The translations under genes and the position numbers were made by a program. Shown here piece after piece: positions 9,550-19,048 of a stretch of 64,000 bases of DNA. Where the stretch lies: NCBI GenBank assembly GCA_903642235.1, contig CAHJWL010000004.1, positions 62,001 through 126,000 on the forward strand, read 5' to 3'. The notes beneath the pieces are model-generated. The model made no database searches. It was not told where the DNA came from and was given only the letters and a program-made list of their open reading frames with translations. Positions within the stretch are counted from its first letter, which is position 1; every line of letters starts with the position of its first letter. This DNA comes from Acidobacteriaceae bacterium (GTDB lineage Bacteria > Acidobacteriota > Terriglobia > Terriglobales > Acidobacteriaceae).

Positions 9550-10473
9550 ATGCAACAACCTTCCTCCTCCGCCCACAAGCGTATCGGCATCGATCTCGGC
9601 GGCACAAAAATCGAAGGCGTTCTTCTGGATGCGGATGGCTCCGTCACCAACCGGCAGCGCATTGCGACTCCGAAGCATGACTATGACGGCACCGTTCGCG
9701 CGCTTGTGGGCATCGTGCACCATCTGGAACGTGACGCCGGCAGCACCACTCCCTCAGTAGGGATCGGCATCCCCGGCAGCATCGTGGCTTCGACAGGCCT
9801 GGTCAAGAATGCAAATTCCGTATGGCTCAACGGCCGGCCGCTCGAACGGGATCTGACCCAGACACTCGGCCGCCCGGTCCGCTGTGCCAACGATGCAAAC
9901 TGCTTCGCTGTCTCCGAGGCCACCGACGGCGCTGCCGCCGGCGCGGATGTCGTCTTCGGCGTTATCGTTGGCACCGGCTGTGGCGGCGGCGTGGTCTTCC
10001 ACGGACGCCCGCACAACGGGCCGCACGGCCTTGCCGGCGAGTGGGGCCACAACCCGCTGCCTTGGCCTACTGTCGACGAGGCGCCCGGGCCACCCTGCTA
10101 CTGCGGCAAAAACGGCTGCCTCGAAACCTGGATCTCCGGCACCGGGCTGATGCGCGACTTCTTCCAGCAGACGGAGCGGCCGCTCGACGGTCCCGCTATC
10201 GTCGCTGCCAGCGAGGCCGGAGACGAGCAGGCCGTCGCCGCGATGGATCGCCTGGAAAACCGCATGGCCCGCGCCCTCGCTACCATCGTAAACGTGCTCG
10301 ACCCGGACATCATCGTGCTGGGCGGCGGTCTCTCCAAGGTCCCACGCCTCTACCGCAATCTGCCCCTGCTCATCCAGAGCTACACCTTCGGCCCCGCACC
10401 AGACGTCCGGATTGTGCAGCCGCTCCATGGCGATGCCAGCGGCGTTCGCGGAGCAGCCTGGCTGTGGGAGTAG
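9550..10473 (+). CDS. ROK-family sugar kinase (fructokinase/glucokinase-like)
   Basis: A 307-aa cytoplasmic hexose kinase without a DNA-binding domain. The ATP-phosphate motif DLGGTK is at 15-20. The ROK signature region has GTGCGGG followed by GEWGHNPLP (about 163-171), and a zinc-binding CYCGKNGCLE cluster is at about 183-192. The GEWGHNPLP form resembles E. coli Mak (fructokinase/mannokinase) more than NagK, but substrate assignment from this is weak. ATG 9550 is chosen because upstream in-frame sequence is not protein-like; a TTG at 9541 is an alternative. It is divergent from the arabinofuranosidase. Confidence 0.9.
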   Translation: MQQPSSSAHKRIGIDLGGTKIEGVLLDADGSVTNRQRIATPKHDYDGTVRALVGIVHHLERDAGSTTPSVGIGIPGSIVASTGLVKNANSVWLNGRPLERDLTQTLGRPVRCANDANCFAVSEATDGAAAGADVVFGVIVGTGCGGGVVFHGRPHNGPHGLAGEWGHNPLPWPTVDEAPGPPCYCGKNGCLETWISGTGLMRDFFQQTERPLDGPAIVAASEAGDEQAVAAMDRLENRMARALATIVNVLDPDIIVLGGGLSKVPRLYRNLPLLIQSYTFGPAPDVRIVQPLHGDASGVRGAAWLWE

Positions 10474-10487
10474 CGAAGCACTTCAGG

Positions 10488-10517
10488 TTTGTCATCTTGG
10501 AGGGATCTGCTGTTGTT
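10488..10517 (-). repeat. Dispersed intergenic palindromic repeat, copy 1
   Basis: Read on the reverse strand this is AACAACAGCAGATCCCTCCA then AGATGACAAA, matching the core GCAGATCCCT..GATGACAA found at several other gaps in this window. It lies between the ROK kinase and the lipoprotein gene. The palindrome is degenerate in this copy. Confidence 0.6.
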
Positions 10518-10599
10518 TTCTCTTCGTCCGTTGCAGCACCAATCCGCTTTGGCCAGCCGAAACCATCCCACCCCTCTTCAAGAAAGGCATCTCACGCGT

Positions 10600-11151
10600 A
10601 TGCAAATCAGCCCAAAGCTCTTCTCGACCCTGCTCGGCTGTGCTCTCGTCACTCTTCCGGTAAGCGGCTGCCATTCTCCGTCAGATCCCACGCCCGAAAA
10701 CTTCACCAAAGGCCTCACAAAGTTTCTTGCGGACCACCCGGACTGTCTCTACAAGACCGCTCTCCGCTTTCCCTATGAGACCTCCGACAAGGAAGAGATC
10801 CGCCAGCTGGATACTCTTGTCACCAACAAGTTGCTCGAGAAGGGAACCGAGCCCGCCATCCACATCACCCGCTACAGTGTGTCGGACTATGGGCAGAAGT
10901 CCGCGCCGCGTTTCTGTTACGGCTTTCGTCACGTCACCGGCATCCAAAGTTCAACGGCACCTGCCAAGGGCGCCAGCGGTTTCAATGAGTCCAGGGTGAT
11001 CTACACCTACAGCCTGGAAGATGCGCCAGTATGGGCTAAGTCGCCCAGCGTCATGGCCGCCTATCCGGATGAAGCCAGGGCCGTCTCTGCTAATGGCACC
11101 GCCACTATCACCATGGCGCAGACCGGTGTCGGCTGGCAGGTTCCCGACTAA
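10600..11151 (+). CDS. Putative lipoprotein, unknown function
   Basis: A 183-aa protein with a short signal sequence ending in a plausible lipobox (LPVSGC, Cys at about 23), so it is probably lipid-anchored on the periplasmic side. The mature part is mixed alpha/beta, with a KGLTKFLADHPDC segment and two further Cys residues that could form a disulfide. No conserved domain is recognised. ATG 10600 is preferred because the signal sequence then sits at the N terminus; the ribosome-binding site (AAAGG) is distant. It follows the ROK kinase and an intergenic repeat. Confidence 0.65.
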   Translation: MQISPKLFSTLLGCALVTLPVSGCHSPSDPTPENFTKGLTKFLADHPDCLYKTALRFPYETSDKEEIRQLDTLVTNKLLEKGTEPAIHITRYSVSDYGQKSAPRFCYGFRHVTGIQSSTAPAKGASGFNESRVIYTYSLEDAPVWAKSPSVMAAYPDEARAVSANGTATITMAQTGVGWQVPD

Positions 11152-11315
11152 GGCTGCTTTGCTGTTTCCAGAGCAGCAAAGAGTGCCGTTCTTCGGGACA
11201 GGGCATCGTGCAGTGGAACATCCCGGTCGCTTTTTCCGCTGCAAGAGACGTTCAGGCCTACGTTCCGCTGGAATTTTGTTTAAGACCGGCCGTCTTTGCC
11301 GTCAAGAGGAATAAC

Positions 11316-11543
11316 GTGTCATCCCGTCTTCGCATTCTCGGTGCAGCCGTGATCGTTCTGGTAGCCGCAGCTCTCAGCGGCTACGGCGCGGATCGTCTGG
11401 TTCTCAAGATGGCTCTGGAGCACCAAGCCGCCTCCGCTCAACTCGCAATGGCGGCTGCCATGGGAGGCCTCTTCACCGCCGGCCTGGTCGGTCTACTCGC
11501 TATCCTGATCCTCGCACGTGCGGGCTCCCAGCCACGCCGGTAA
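11316..11543 (+). CDS. Small membrane protein (75 aa), two predicted TM helices
   Basis: GTG start at 11316 with AAGAGGA 6 nt upstream. The product has two hydrophobic segments, about 7-25 (GAAVIVLVAAALSGYG) and about 45-68 (MGGLFTAGLVGLLAILILA), separated by a short helical polar loop, and ends in basic residues. No family is recognised. The frame extends further upstream, but that part has no membrane character and no better start. It converges on the XRE-cupin regulator. Confidence 0.6.
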   Translation: MSSRLRILGAAVIVLVAAALSGYGADRLVLKMALEHQAASAQLAMAAAMGGLFTAGLVGLLAILILARAGSQPRR

Positions 11544-11574
11544 GCGTCGCTTTAGGAGCCCGTACGCCGGAGCT

Positions 11575-12210
11575 TTACTCCTGCGGAAAGGTTACGATCA
11601 TGGCCTTCGCGCCGTCATCGCCCGTGCTCACGTACTGTCGTCGCGTACGCCCATCAATCCAGCCCACATCCCCAAGGGTTAGCTGCTGCCGTTCCGTCGG
11701 AGTCGTCAGGCACAGGGAGCCTTCCATGATGTAGATAAATTCGAACCCCGGAAAGATCTTGGGCGTGAACTCACAACTCTCTTCGCCTGGCCGAAACTCC
11801 GCGAGGCAGGGTACCAGACGGCTGTCGGGAATGAGTGAACTCAAGCTCTCCGAGATGAAGCGTGAGCCGTCCTTCAGGCTTCGCGTGAGCCGCACCCGGT
11901 CGCTCTTCTTCAAGGAGCGAAAGCTCACGCTGCGATCCTGCCGGAAGAAATAGGCAAGATCCTTCTCAAAGACCAGCGCGATCTTCGCCAGGTTGCGAAT
12001 GGTAGGAATAACCCGCCCTGTCTCCAGCTGCGAAAGGAAGCTCGCAGAGAGACCCGTTCGCTGCCCGAGTTCCACCAGACCCATGGACCGTTTCAGGCGG
12101 AGCCGCCGTATCCGGTCACCGATCCCCTTGTCGTCAATCGTCTGCTCGACCTTCGCAGTTTCCACTACATCGATTTCGTTCTCTGCTGTCACTTCCATCA
12201 CCTTTGCCAT
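11575..12210 (-). CDS. XRE-family transcriptional regulator with C-terminal cupin
   Basis: A 211-aa one-component regulator. An N-terminal acidic leader is followed by a helix-turn-helix of the XRE type at about 30-90 (GLVELGQRTGLSASFLSQLE). A cupin barrel covers about 130-210 (including FEFIYIMEGSLCL and TLGDVGWIDG), the layout of the PuuR/SutR-like group, in which the cupin usually senses a small metabolite. Target and ligand are unknown. It lies upstream-to-downstream in line with YggS and LLM genes on the reverse strand but separated from them by 120 bp. Confidence 0.9.
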   Translation of the reverse strand: MAKVMEVTAENEIDVVETAKVEQTIDDKGIGDRIRRLRLKRSMGLVELGQRTGLSASFLSQLETGRVIPTIRNLAKIALVFEKDLAYFFRQDRSVSFRSLKKSDRVRLTRSLKDGSRFISESLSSLIPDSRLVPCLAEFRPGEESCEFTPKIFPGFEFIYIMEGSLCLTTPTERQQLTLGDVGWIDGRTRRQYVSTGDDGAKAMIVTFPQE

Positions 12211-12332
12211 CGGAGACCCGCCCTTTATCCACCAGTGCTAACGCCGCGAGCGTTCCTGCTGCCATCTCGGTCTCTATGTTCAGATGACGAAACTCTTTGA
12301 AGGGCTTCCTCCCTTGCGGTACGCGAAAGTAA

Positions 12333-13073
12333 CTAGCCGCCAACCGTTGTGCCGTCCTCAACGGCGGTGCCGTCTTCGTTGATCGCCGGCTTTGGCCGTG
12401 CTCCAAAGATCGCCGTCCCCACCCGGACCGCCGTTGATCCTTCCTCAATGGCTACCCGGAAGTCGTTGGACATTCCCATCGAAAGCTCCCGCAGCGTCGG
12501 GTAGGTGCCCGCCAACTCATCCCGGAGCTCCCGCAACTGCCGGAAGTAGGGCCGCGCCGTCTCCGCGTCCTCATCCCATGGCGGCACCGTCATCAGCCCG
12601 CGGACCTCCAGCCCTTCGAGACCGGCTATCGCCGAGAGCAGCCCGGGAAGCTCTGCCGGTGACACACCATGCTTCGACTCCTCGGGCGACAGCTTCACCT
12701 CGATCAGCACCGGCAGCTGTTTGCCTAGAGCCATGGCCGTCGTCGCCAGCCGCTGCGCCGTCTTTCTCTCTGCCACAGTGTCGACCGTATCGAACAGCTC
12801 CGCTGCCTTTGCCGTCTTGTTGCTTTGCAGCGGCCCGATCAGGTGAAACTCCGCTCCAGGGAGCCCGCGCACACGTTCTGCCTTGGCCTGCAGCTCCTGC
12901 ACCCGGTTTTCGCCGAAGACGCGTTGCCCGGCCTCGTATGCCTCAATCAGTCGCTCGGCCGGATGCACCTTGCTGACCGCGATCAGCGTAACGGTCGACT
13001 CCGCACGTCCCGCCGCCCGGCATGCCTCGCCGATCTCCGCCCGTACCTTCGCCAGATTCTCTGCAATCGACAT
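12333..13073 (-). CDS. YggS/PLPBP-family pyridoxal phosphate homeostasis protein
   Basis: A 246-aa single-domain PLP-binding protein (fold III, alanine racemase-like barrel) that buffers PLP; it has no known enzyme activity. The PLP lysine is in LIAVSKVHPAE (about 36), followed by FGENRVQEL (about 54). The C-terminal phosphate-binding signature LSMGMSNDF and VRVGTAIFGAR are both present. The C terminus is extended by about 15 residues beyond the usual end (FGARPKP...). The start is ATG 13073. It precedes the XRE-cupin regulator and follows the LLM oxidoreductase, all on the reverse strand. Confidence 0.93.
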   Translation of the reverse strand: MSIAENLAKVRAEIGEACRAAGRAESTVTLIAVSKVHPAERLIEAYEAGQRVFGENRVQELQAKAERVRGLPGAEFHLIGPLQSNKTAKAAELFDTVDTVAERKTAQRLATTAMALGKQLPVLIEVKLSPEESKHGVSPAELPGLLSAIAGLEGLEVRGLMTVPPWDEDAETARPYFRQLRELRDELAGTYPTLRELSMGMSNDFRVAIEEGSTAVRVGTAIFGARPKPAINEDGTAVEDGTTVGG

Positions 13074-13117
13074 ATCCCGAGTCTACCGACCGCCTCACCC
13101 GCCGAGGCAAAGACACT

Positions 13118-14182
13118 TCACGCCGTCAAACGTCCAGGTGCAAACCCGGGACCAAGCCGCTTCCGCACCCGTGGCGCAACGGCGGTGCCCAGCAGCTCCG
13201 TCGCACGCATCAGTTCGCTGTGCGTCAGCGTCGCTGCGCTCATCTGGAAGCTCAGCCGTGCCACCCCGCCCAGCGCCTCGTTCACGCCTGCGATCTTCTC
13301 GGCCACTGTCTCTGCATCGCCCACCAGAAGCGCTCCCGTCGGCCGCAGCAGTGCGTCGAACTGGCGGCGCGTCACCGGCGGCCATCCCCGTTCCTTGCCG
13401 ATCGCGGTAAACGCATGTGCATAGCCCGGGAAGAACGCGTCCGCCGCGCCTTGGTTCGTCTCCGCGACATACCCCAGCATGTGCAGCCCTACCTTCAGGC
13501 TCTCCGCCGCATGCCCCGCCCGCCGTCCTGCCTCACGGTAGAGATCGATCAGCGGCCGAAAGCGATGCGGCTCCCCGCCAATGATCGCCACCATCAGCGG
13601 CAGTCCCAGCACTCCCGCCCGCGCAAACGACGCCGGCGTTCCGCCCACACCCAGCCACACCGGCAGCGGCGTCTGCAGCGGCCGTGGGTATACGCTCTGC
13701 CCCGTCAGCGGCGCCCGGTGCTTGCCCGACCAGTGCACCTCCGTCTCCTCGCGCAGCTGCAGCAACAGCTCCAGCTTCTCCGCAAACAGCGAGTCATAGT
13801 CCTTCAGCTCCAGGCCGAACAGCGGATACGCCTCAACAAACGATCCCCGTCCCGCCACAATCTCCGCCCGCCCGTTCGACAGCAGATCGAGCGTGGCAAA
13901 CTCCTGAAACACCCGCACCGGGTCTGCCGCACTGAGCACCGTCACCGCGGAGTTCAGCCGGATTGTCTTCGTGCGCGCCGCCGCCGCCGCCAGAATCATG
14001 TGCGGCGCCTCATCCACAAACTCCGGCCGATGGTGCTCCCCCACACCAAACGCATCGAGCCCCACCTGATCCGCCAACTCGATCTCTTCGAGCAGATCCC
14101 GCAGCCGCTCAACCGCCGTCGGCGCCTTGCCCGTCCGTGGATCCGGATACACCGCCGCAAAACTATCGATCCCAATCTGCAT
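13118..14182 (-). CDS. LLM-class flavin-dependent oxidoreductase
   Basis: A 354-aa bacterial luciferase-like monooxygenase (TIM barrel using FMN or F420). Typical features are GVGEHHRPEF (about 50-59), the strand TIRLNSAVTVLSAADPVRVF and the GRAEIVAGRGSF loop (about 115-126). The C-terminal third contains VGDAETVAEKI, as in class members with an LLM signature. The start ATG is backed by AGGAG 7 nt upstream. The substrate is unknown. It is 44 nt upstream of yggS in the same direction, so they may be co-transcribed. Confidence 0.9.
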   Translation of the reverse strand: MQIGIDSFAAVYPDPRTGKAPTAVERLRDLLEEIELADQVGLDAFGVGEHHRPEFVDEAPHMILAAAAARTKTIRLNSAVTVLSAADPVRVFQEFATLDLLSNGRAEIVAGRGSFVEAYPLFGLELKDYDSLFAEKLELLLQLREETEVHWSGKHRAPLTGQSVYPRPLQTPLPVWLGVGGTPASFARAGVLGLPLMVAIIGGEPHRFRPLIDLYREAGRRAGHAAESLKVGLHMLGYVAETNQGAADAFFPGYAHAFTAIGKERGWPPVTRRQFDALLRPTGALLVGDAETVAEKIAGVNEALGGVARLSFQMSAATLTHSELMRATELLGTAVAPRVRKRLGPGFAPGRLTA

Positions 14183-14260
14183 ACAATCTCCTGCGCCCGC
14201 ATCTTTCAGGGAGTTGTCGATAGTTCGATGTCGTACCTTTATCTTTGATTCACGACCGAG

Positions 14261-15933
14261 TCACTGCAGCCGCAGCGTCCCCGTCTGCCCCGTTTCAAGA
14301 TCGCGAACCCCCAGCCAGAGCATCGTTCCGGCGGTCACCCCTGCAATCGTCTGCCGCACCGGAATTCCCTTCGCCAGCAGCACCTGGAAGTCCGCAGGCT
14401 CCAAGCCGATCTTGAGCACAGCCTTCTTCTCCGTCGGAACCGCTCCCGCGCTCCCCGCAGCCGCCGTCAGCATCACCAGCAGCTTTGCGTGCCACAGCCC
14501 GTCCGGCGCGGCTGCAAACGCGACACTCGCCGGATCGATCAGCACATCGATCGCCATCTCGCCTCCGGGCAGACGAGGCTTCGCCACGTTGGCCCGCAGC
14601 GCAATGCCGCTTCTCGCCAGCGCGTCCTTCCGCACGATCGCGCTGAGTTCCGGAGCGCCCCCACCTGCCCCGGGCTGAGTCTCCGCCGTCGCAAAGTAGC
14701 CCTGCCGGTACGCCAGGTGGTAGCTCTGTCCGCGCACCGAAACTGCCAGCCGCCGGTACCTTCCATCCCACGTCCTGTTCTCCGGCGAGTAGTCCAGCCG
14801 GTACGAGTGACCGCCCTCCTCCACACTGCGCTCGAGCGCTCCCGCCAGATCGTTCGTGTTGTAAAAGGCATGGCCGCCCGTCAACATCGCCAGGTGCTCC
14901 ATCGAGACCTGAAGATCGTACTGCCGGCTCACCTGCCCCTCAATCAGTCGAAGACCGTTGCGTCCGCTCGGGTCCGCCTCCGCCTCACCCGAGACCTCCG
15001 CCCCCGCTGAGGTCGACGTCATGCCGTGCGTACTCACCGGATAAACCGCAATCCCTGACCCCGCCATTGCCACCGTGTTGTCCCGTATCCCGGGCAGATC
15101 GAGCGTCCGCGGCAGCGAGCTCACCGCATCGCTCTGGAGCGACGGCCCGATCCCTACCGGGAAGCTGCCCGCCAGCCAGATCAGATTCTTCCGGCCCGGA
15201 TACCCGGCGGCAGCCTGCGTCAACTCCGCCAGCGCCTCCTGGGTGTCGCCCGCGCGCTCCCGGTACGAGTTCATCTCCTCCCGCTCGGGCGCGCGGCTCC
15301 CCGGGGCAGGCGATCGTCCCCGCGCCGTCTGCTCCCGCACCGTCTGGTCCGCCGCCATCTCACGGTCGCTCTCGCTCTCAACCAGATTCGCCGGCTGCGC
15401 CGTCAGCCGGTCCACGGCTGCGATCAGCGCGTCCCGGTCTGCCGTCACGGTCTGCACCATCCGCACCCTGCTGGTCAGCACAAACAGCCCGCACCGGCTG
15501 CCCACGGGCAGGCGTGTGAAAAAGCGGATCAGCTCCTTGCGTGCAAACGGCTGCTCCTCGGTCGGTGTGTTGAGCAGGTCGAGAGAATCAGCGTCACCGG
15601 ACCTGTCCGCGCAACCTCCGGCACATTCGAGAACTGGTAGCGTTGCGCCGCGCCCGTCGCGCCGGAAGCAGCCGTCGTCCATGATCCCGTCTGGTCTGTA
15701 AAGGCCGCTATCCGCTGCTCGCGTCCATTCTCCTTCACGATGAAATCCTTCGCGGTCAGCCCCGCGACACTGTGCCCCGTCGCATCCTGGACCACCACAT
15801 CGACCGAGACTAGCCGCGTCGTCACCCGGATCGCCGGCCCCGCTGTCTGCGCTCCACACAGAGCGGCTATCCCCCACAGCACTCCACCGGCCCCGCGGAT
15901 CAGTCTGCCTCGACGCGTCGTCAACATGCACAT
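14261..15933 (-). pseudogene. Frameshifted VWFA-related secreted protein (acidobacterial type)
   Basis: Two reverse-strand frames together encode one protein of about 555 aa. The first, from ATG 15933 (AAGGAGG 10 nt upstream), gives a signal peptide and the family's opening domain (TTRLVSVDVVVQDATG, GLTAKDFIVKENG), ending in GPVTLIL. The match then continues in another frame as DLLNTPTEEQPFARKEL, the usual continuation of the von Willebrand A-like core, through DLAGALERSVEEGGHSYRL and a C-terminal beta domain to 14261. The switch is at about 15581-15590, in a CTCTC tract; restoring one base (CTG CTC GAC) rejoins the frames. It could be a pseudogene, a sequencing error or, less likely, programmed frameshifting. 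These proteins are extracytoplasmic and of unknown function. Confidence 0.8.
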
Positions 15934-16351
15934 CCCCGGGCGTCCTCCTTGCCTGCAAAGCGCCTCCATCCTACGCCCTCAGCATGCAGACCGCAGCTCC
16001 ACCCGCCTTCCGGTAACCGGGGCAAGCCGGGCCTGGAGCGGCTGCGGCACATCTCCCGCAGCCACGCCCTCGCGGAGTTTTCATCAGATCTTAAGCGGCC
16101 TGCAACATCCTCGCCGTGCGATCCCTCTACCGTCGTCCTATCCCCGCCGGAACACAGCCCAGTCGCGCACCACGTCTATGCGGTTCACGATTGGCAGAGC
16201 AGGCCTCCGTACGGCGACTGCCACCTCCCAGATCTATGAGGCGTTCGTCCGCCAGAGATTCCAGGCCGTTTCTCGTTCCCGCGGAGCTGTCGTCATCCTG
16301 CGCATCGACGCCTGATGAGACCCGGACCTCGTGTCCGCCTAGGAGGAAGCA
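15934..16351. other. Intergenic region upstream of the TonB receptor and VWFA genes
   Basis: 418 bases between divergent genes, probably holding both promoters. The only structure I see is a perfect 8-bp stem (GGCTGCGG / CCGCAGCC, 8-nt loop) at 16040-16063 followed by a GTTTTC stretch at 16077. The receptor's ribosome-binding site TAGGAGG is at 16340-16346. No convincing sigma-70 hexamer pair was found and frames here are not protein-like. Confidence 0.5.
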
Positions 16352-18862
16352 GTGAACCAGACCGTCGCCGCAGCAGGTTTCGTCGCGCTCGCAGTCCTCT
16401 CCGCAGAGAGCGCCCGAGCACAACAGACCCCATCCACCCCGCAGCAGACCGCATCCTCCACCTCTGCGGCCGTGCCCGGGCCATCCTCGAGCAGCGATCC
16501 GGCGCAGGCAACAGGAGCCGCCGCCACCCCGGCTCCCGACGCCGCGCAGAAGCTCTCGACCACAGAGTCCGTCACCGTTACCGCACCCAGCGCCACCCGC
16601 GACGAGCAGTCCATCGACTCGAAACTTCTTCTCGAGTCCACCCCCGGCACCAGCCCGATCGCCGCCCTCGCGCATCTGCCCAGCGTCAGCATCACCGCTG
16701 CTGATCCCTACGGCTCCTACGAGTGGGCGCTTCGCATCTCCGTCCGCGGCTTCAACCAGAACCAGCTCGGCTTCACCCTCGATGACGTGCCGCTCGGCGA
16801 CATGTCCTACGGCAACCTCAACGGCCTCCACATCAGCCGCGCCCTCATCGACGAGAACCTGGGCAAAGCCACGCTCTCGCAGGGCACCGGCGCGCTCGAG
16901 ACCGCCTCCACCAGCAATCTCGGCGGCGCCGTCCAGTTCTTCTCGAACGATCCTCTGGACAAGCGCGGCTTCCAGGCCCAGCAATCCTTCGGCAGCTTCG
17001 CCGGCTCGCGCACCTTCGCCCGCTACGACAGCGGTCTGCTCTCCACGCACACCAAGCTCTTCGTCGACGGCGTCTATCAGACCTCCGATAAGTGGCGCGG
17101 CCTCGGTCCGATCCGCCAGAGCTACTTCCAGTTCAACACCAAGTTTCAGCAGTTCGTCGGCACCAAAGGCCTGCTCACCGTCTACGCCGATTACTCCAAC
17201 CGCCAGGAAGTAGACTACCAGGACGAGAACAGACTCTGGGTGCACCAGTTCGGTTACAAAACGGATAACTTTGGCGATTGGGGCGTCGCGCTCCAGGCAG
17301 CCAACGCCTACAACTTTCAGGGCGGCGGCGGAAAAGTCTTCGCCAGCATTCCCACCGTCTTTCCCGGCTCGATCCCGTCCATCCAGCCAGGCGGCTCCGG
17401 TGACCTCTCCAACGACCCGGAAGACGTCGGCTACTACGCCGCCGGCGGTCTTCGTAAAGACTTCCTCGGCTACGTCAAATACAACACCGCCCTCACCAGC
17501 CATCTCACCTCAAAGACCACCCTCTACGGTCACCACAACAACGGCGCCGGTCTCTGGTACACGCCCTACGTCCCCACCGTCGATCCCTCCAGCTTCACCG
17601 TCGTCTCGCCCATCTCCGAGCGCACCTCGGAGTACCGCATCGCCCGCGGCGGCTTCATCTCCTCGCTCTCCTACGAGACCAGTCGCAACACCCTCGAAGG
17701 CGGTATCTGGTTCGAGAAAGAGAGCTTCGATCTCGCCCGGCGCTACTACGGCACCACGCTCCAGGGGCCGACCTTCTCCATCTACGACACACCGAAGAAC
17801 CCCTTCTATACACAGTGGGCCTATAACTTTCCCACTAACCTCTTCCAGGTCCATCTGCAGGATCAGTTCAAGATCACCAACGCCATCACCCTTGCCGCCG
17901 GCTTCAAAACCAGCGAGACCTACACCACCGGCACTCTGGTCGCCTTCAATCAGGGCCTGAACCTCGCTCCGACCAGCACCGCTGCCAGCTACGCCCAGGG
18001 CAAGCTCACCTCCGGCAAGCCCTTCCTTCCGCAGGTCGGCGTCAACGTGAAGTTCGGCCATGGCAATGAGTTCTTCGCCGACGTCGCCCAAAACGTGCGC
18101 GCCTTCCAGGCCGGCGGCAACGGCTTCGGCACCTCGCCCTGGGGAACGTCGCAGGCTGGCTTCAACGCCCTTACCCACAATCTAAAGTCTGAAAGCTCCT
18201 GGAGCGAAGAGGCCGGCTTCCGCCACACCGCCAATCACCTCGAAGGGCAGGCGAACTTCTTTCACGTCAACTTCTCCAACCGCCTTCTGGCCATCCAGCA
18301 GGGCCCCGGCATCGCCGGCAACGCCGCTCTGCTCTCGAACGTCGGCGGCGTCACCACCAACGGCGTCGACGGTGCCGTCACCTATCGGCTCAACAACGGC
18401 TGGTCGCTCTACAACGCGCTTACCTTCTCGAAGTCGACCTACGACTCCAACTACAACGTCACCAGCTCAAGCGGCGTTCCCACGGCCATCCTCACCGGCG
18501 GCAAGATCACCGTCGACTCACCCGAGTTCCTCTACAAAACCGAGCTCGCCTACACGCATAAAGGCTTTGACGGCCACATCGGCGCCGACTACATGGGCAG
18601 GCGCTACTTCACCTACAACAACGACAACAGCGTCGACGGCCGCTTCCTCGCGGACTTCGGCACCAGCTACCACGTCGATGAGGTCGGCCCTTTCGATCAG
18701 CTCAAGCTGCAGTTCAACATGTACAACATCGTCAGCGCTAAGTACTGGGCCACGGTCGGCACCAACGGCTTCATCGCCAGCGACCCGACCTCGATTGCCA
18801 ACAACACCCTGCAGCCCGGCGCCCCACGCACGATCACCGGCACCTTCTCGGTCCGCTTCTAA
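16352..18862 (+). CDS. TonB-dependent outer-membrane receptor
   Basis: An 836-aa outer-membrane active transporter. GTG start with AGGAGG 6 nt upstream. A short signal peptide (about 1-25) is followed by an Ala/Thr/Pro/Ser-rich linker and a TonB-box-like ESVTVTA (about 70). The plug domain covers about 80-200 (RISVRGFNQNQLGFTLDDVP, GTGALETASTSNLGG), then a 22-strand barrel ending in a terminal Phe (TFSVRF). Unlike the other two receptors in the window, it has no carboxypeptidase-regulatory-like N-terminal domain, so it is closer to classical siderophore or sugar receptors. The ligand is unknown. A strong terminator follows. Confidence 0.93.
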   Translation: MNQTVAAAGFVALAVLSAESARAQQTPSTPQQTASSTSAAVPGPSSSSDPAQATGAAATPAPDAAQKLSTTESVTVTAPSATRDEQSIDSKLLLESTPGTSPIAALAHLPSVSITAADPYGSYEWALRISVRGFNQNQLGFTLDDVPLGDMSYGNLNGLHISRALIDENLGKATLSQGTGALETASTSNLGGAVQFFSNDPLDKRGFQAQQSFGSFAGSRTFARYDSGLLSTHTKLFVDGVYQTSDKWRGLGPIRQSYFQFNTKFQQFVGTKGLLTVYADYSNRQEVDYQDENRLWVHQFGYKTDNFGDWGVALQAANAYNFQGGGGKVFASIPTVFPGSIPSIQPGGSGDLSNDPEDVGYYAAGGLRKDFLGYVKYNTALTSHLTSKTTLYGHHNNGAGLWYTPYVPTVDPSSFTVVSPISERTSEYRIARGGFISSLSYETSRNTLEGGIWFEKESFDLARRYYGTTLQGPTFSIYDTPKNPFYTQWAYNFPTNLFQVHLQDQFKITNAITLAAGFKTSETYTTGTLVAFNQGLNLAPTSTAASYAQGKLTSGKPFLPQVGVNVKFGHGNEFFADVAQNVRAFQAGGNGFGTSPWGTSQAGFNALTHNLKSESSWSEEAGFRHTANHLEGQANFFHVNFSNRLLAIQQGPGIAGNAALLSNVGGVTTNGVDGAVTYRLNNGWSLYNALTFSKSTYDSNYNVTSSSGVPTAILTGGKITVDSPEFLYKTELAYTHKGFDGHIGADYMGRRYFTYNNDNSVDGRFLADFGTSYHVDEVGPFDQLKLQFNMYNIVSAKYWATVGTNGFIASDPTSIANNTLQPGAPRTITGTFSVRF

Positions 18863-18895
18863 AGCTTCGGTCCAGCTTGGAACGATCCTGAAACC

Positions 18896-18939
18896 GAAGC
18901 GGCCCCGCTCCCCCCGGAGCGCGGCCGCTTCTTCCTGTT
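18896..18939 (+). terminator. Terminator of the TonB receptor gene
   Basis: A long stem GAAGCGGCC / GGCCGCTTC with an inner CGCTCC / GGAGCG extension and a CCCC loop, followed by TTCCTGTT, 34 bases after the receptor stop. Confidence 0.7.
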
Positions 18940-18965
18940 GTCATCCCGTAGGGATCTGCTTTGCT
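18937..18965 (-). repeat. Dispersed intergenic palindromic repeat, copy 2
   Basis: Reverse-strand reading is GAGCAAAGCAGATCCCTACG then GGATGACAAC. The ATCCC-TAC-GGGAT palindrome is perfect here. It lies directly after the receptor terminator and before the carboxylesterase. Confidence 0.7.
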
Positions 18966-19048
18966 CCGACGTTCCCACCGGGTCACCCGGAGCGGAATAT
19001 TTGCTCCGGGTCCGTCTCCGCTCCGGACAACCGTCTACGATAAGGGCC

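Noticed and set aside
13022..14248. A 408-codon open frame on the plus strand
   Set aside because: It is the antisense of the LLM oxidoreductase, whose motifs and ribosome-binding site are clear; the frame is Arg/Pro/His-rich and not protein-like.
16127..17503. A 458-codon open frame on the minus strand
   Set aside because: It overlaps the TonB receptor's plug and barrel, encodes Gly/Val-rich low-complexity sequence and lacks a ribosome-binding site.
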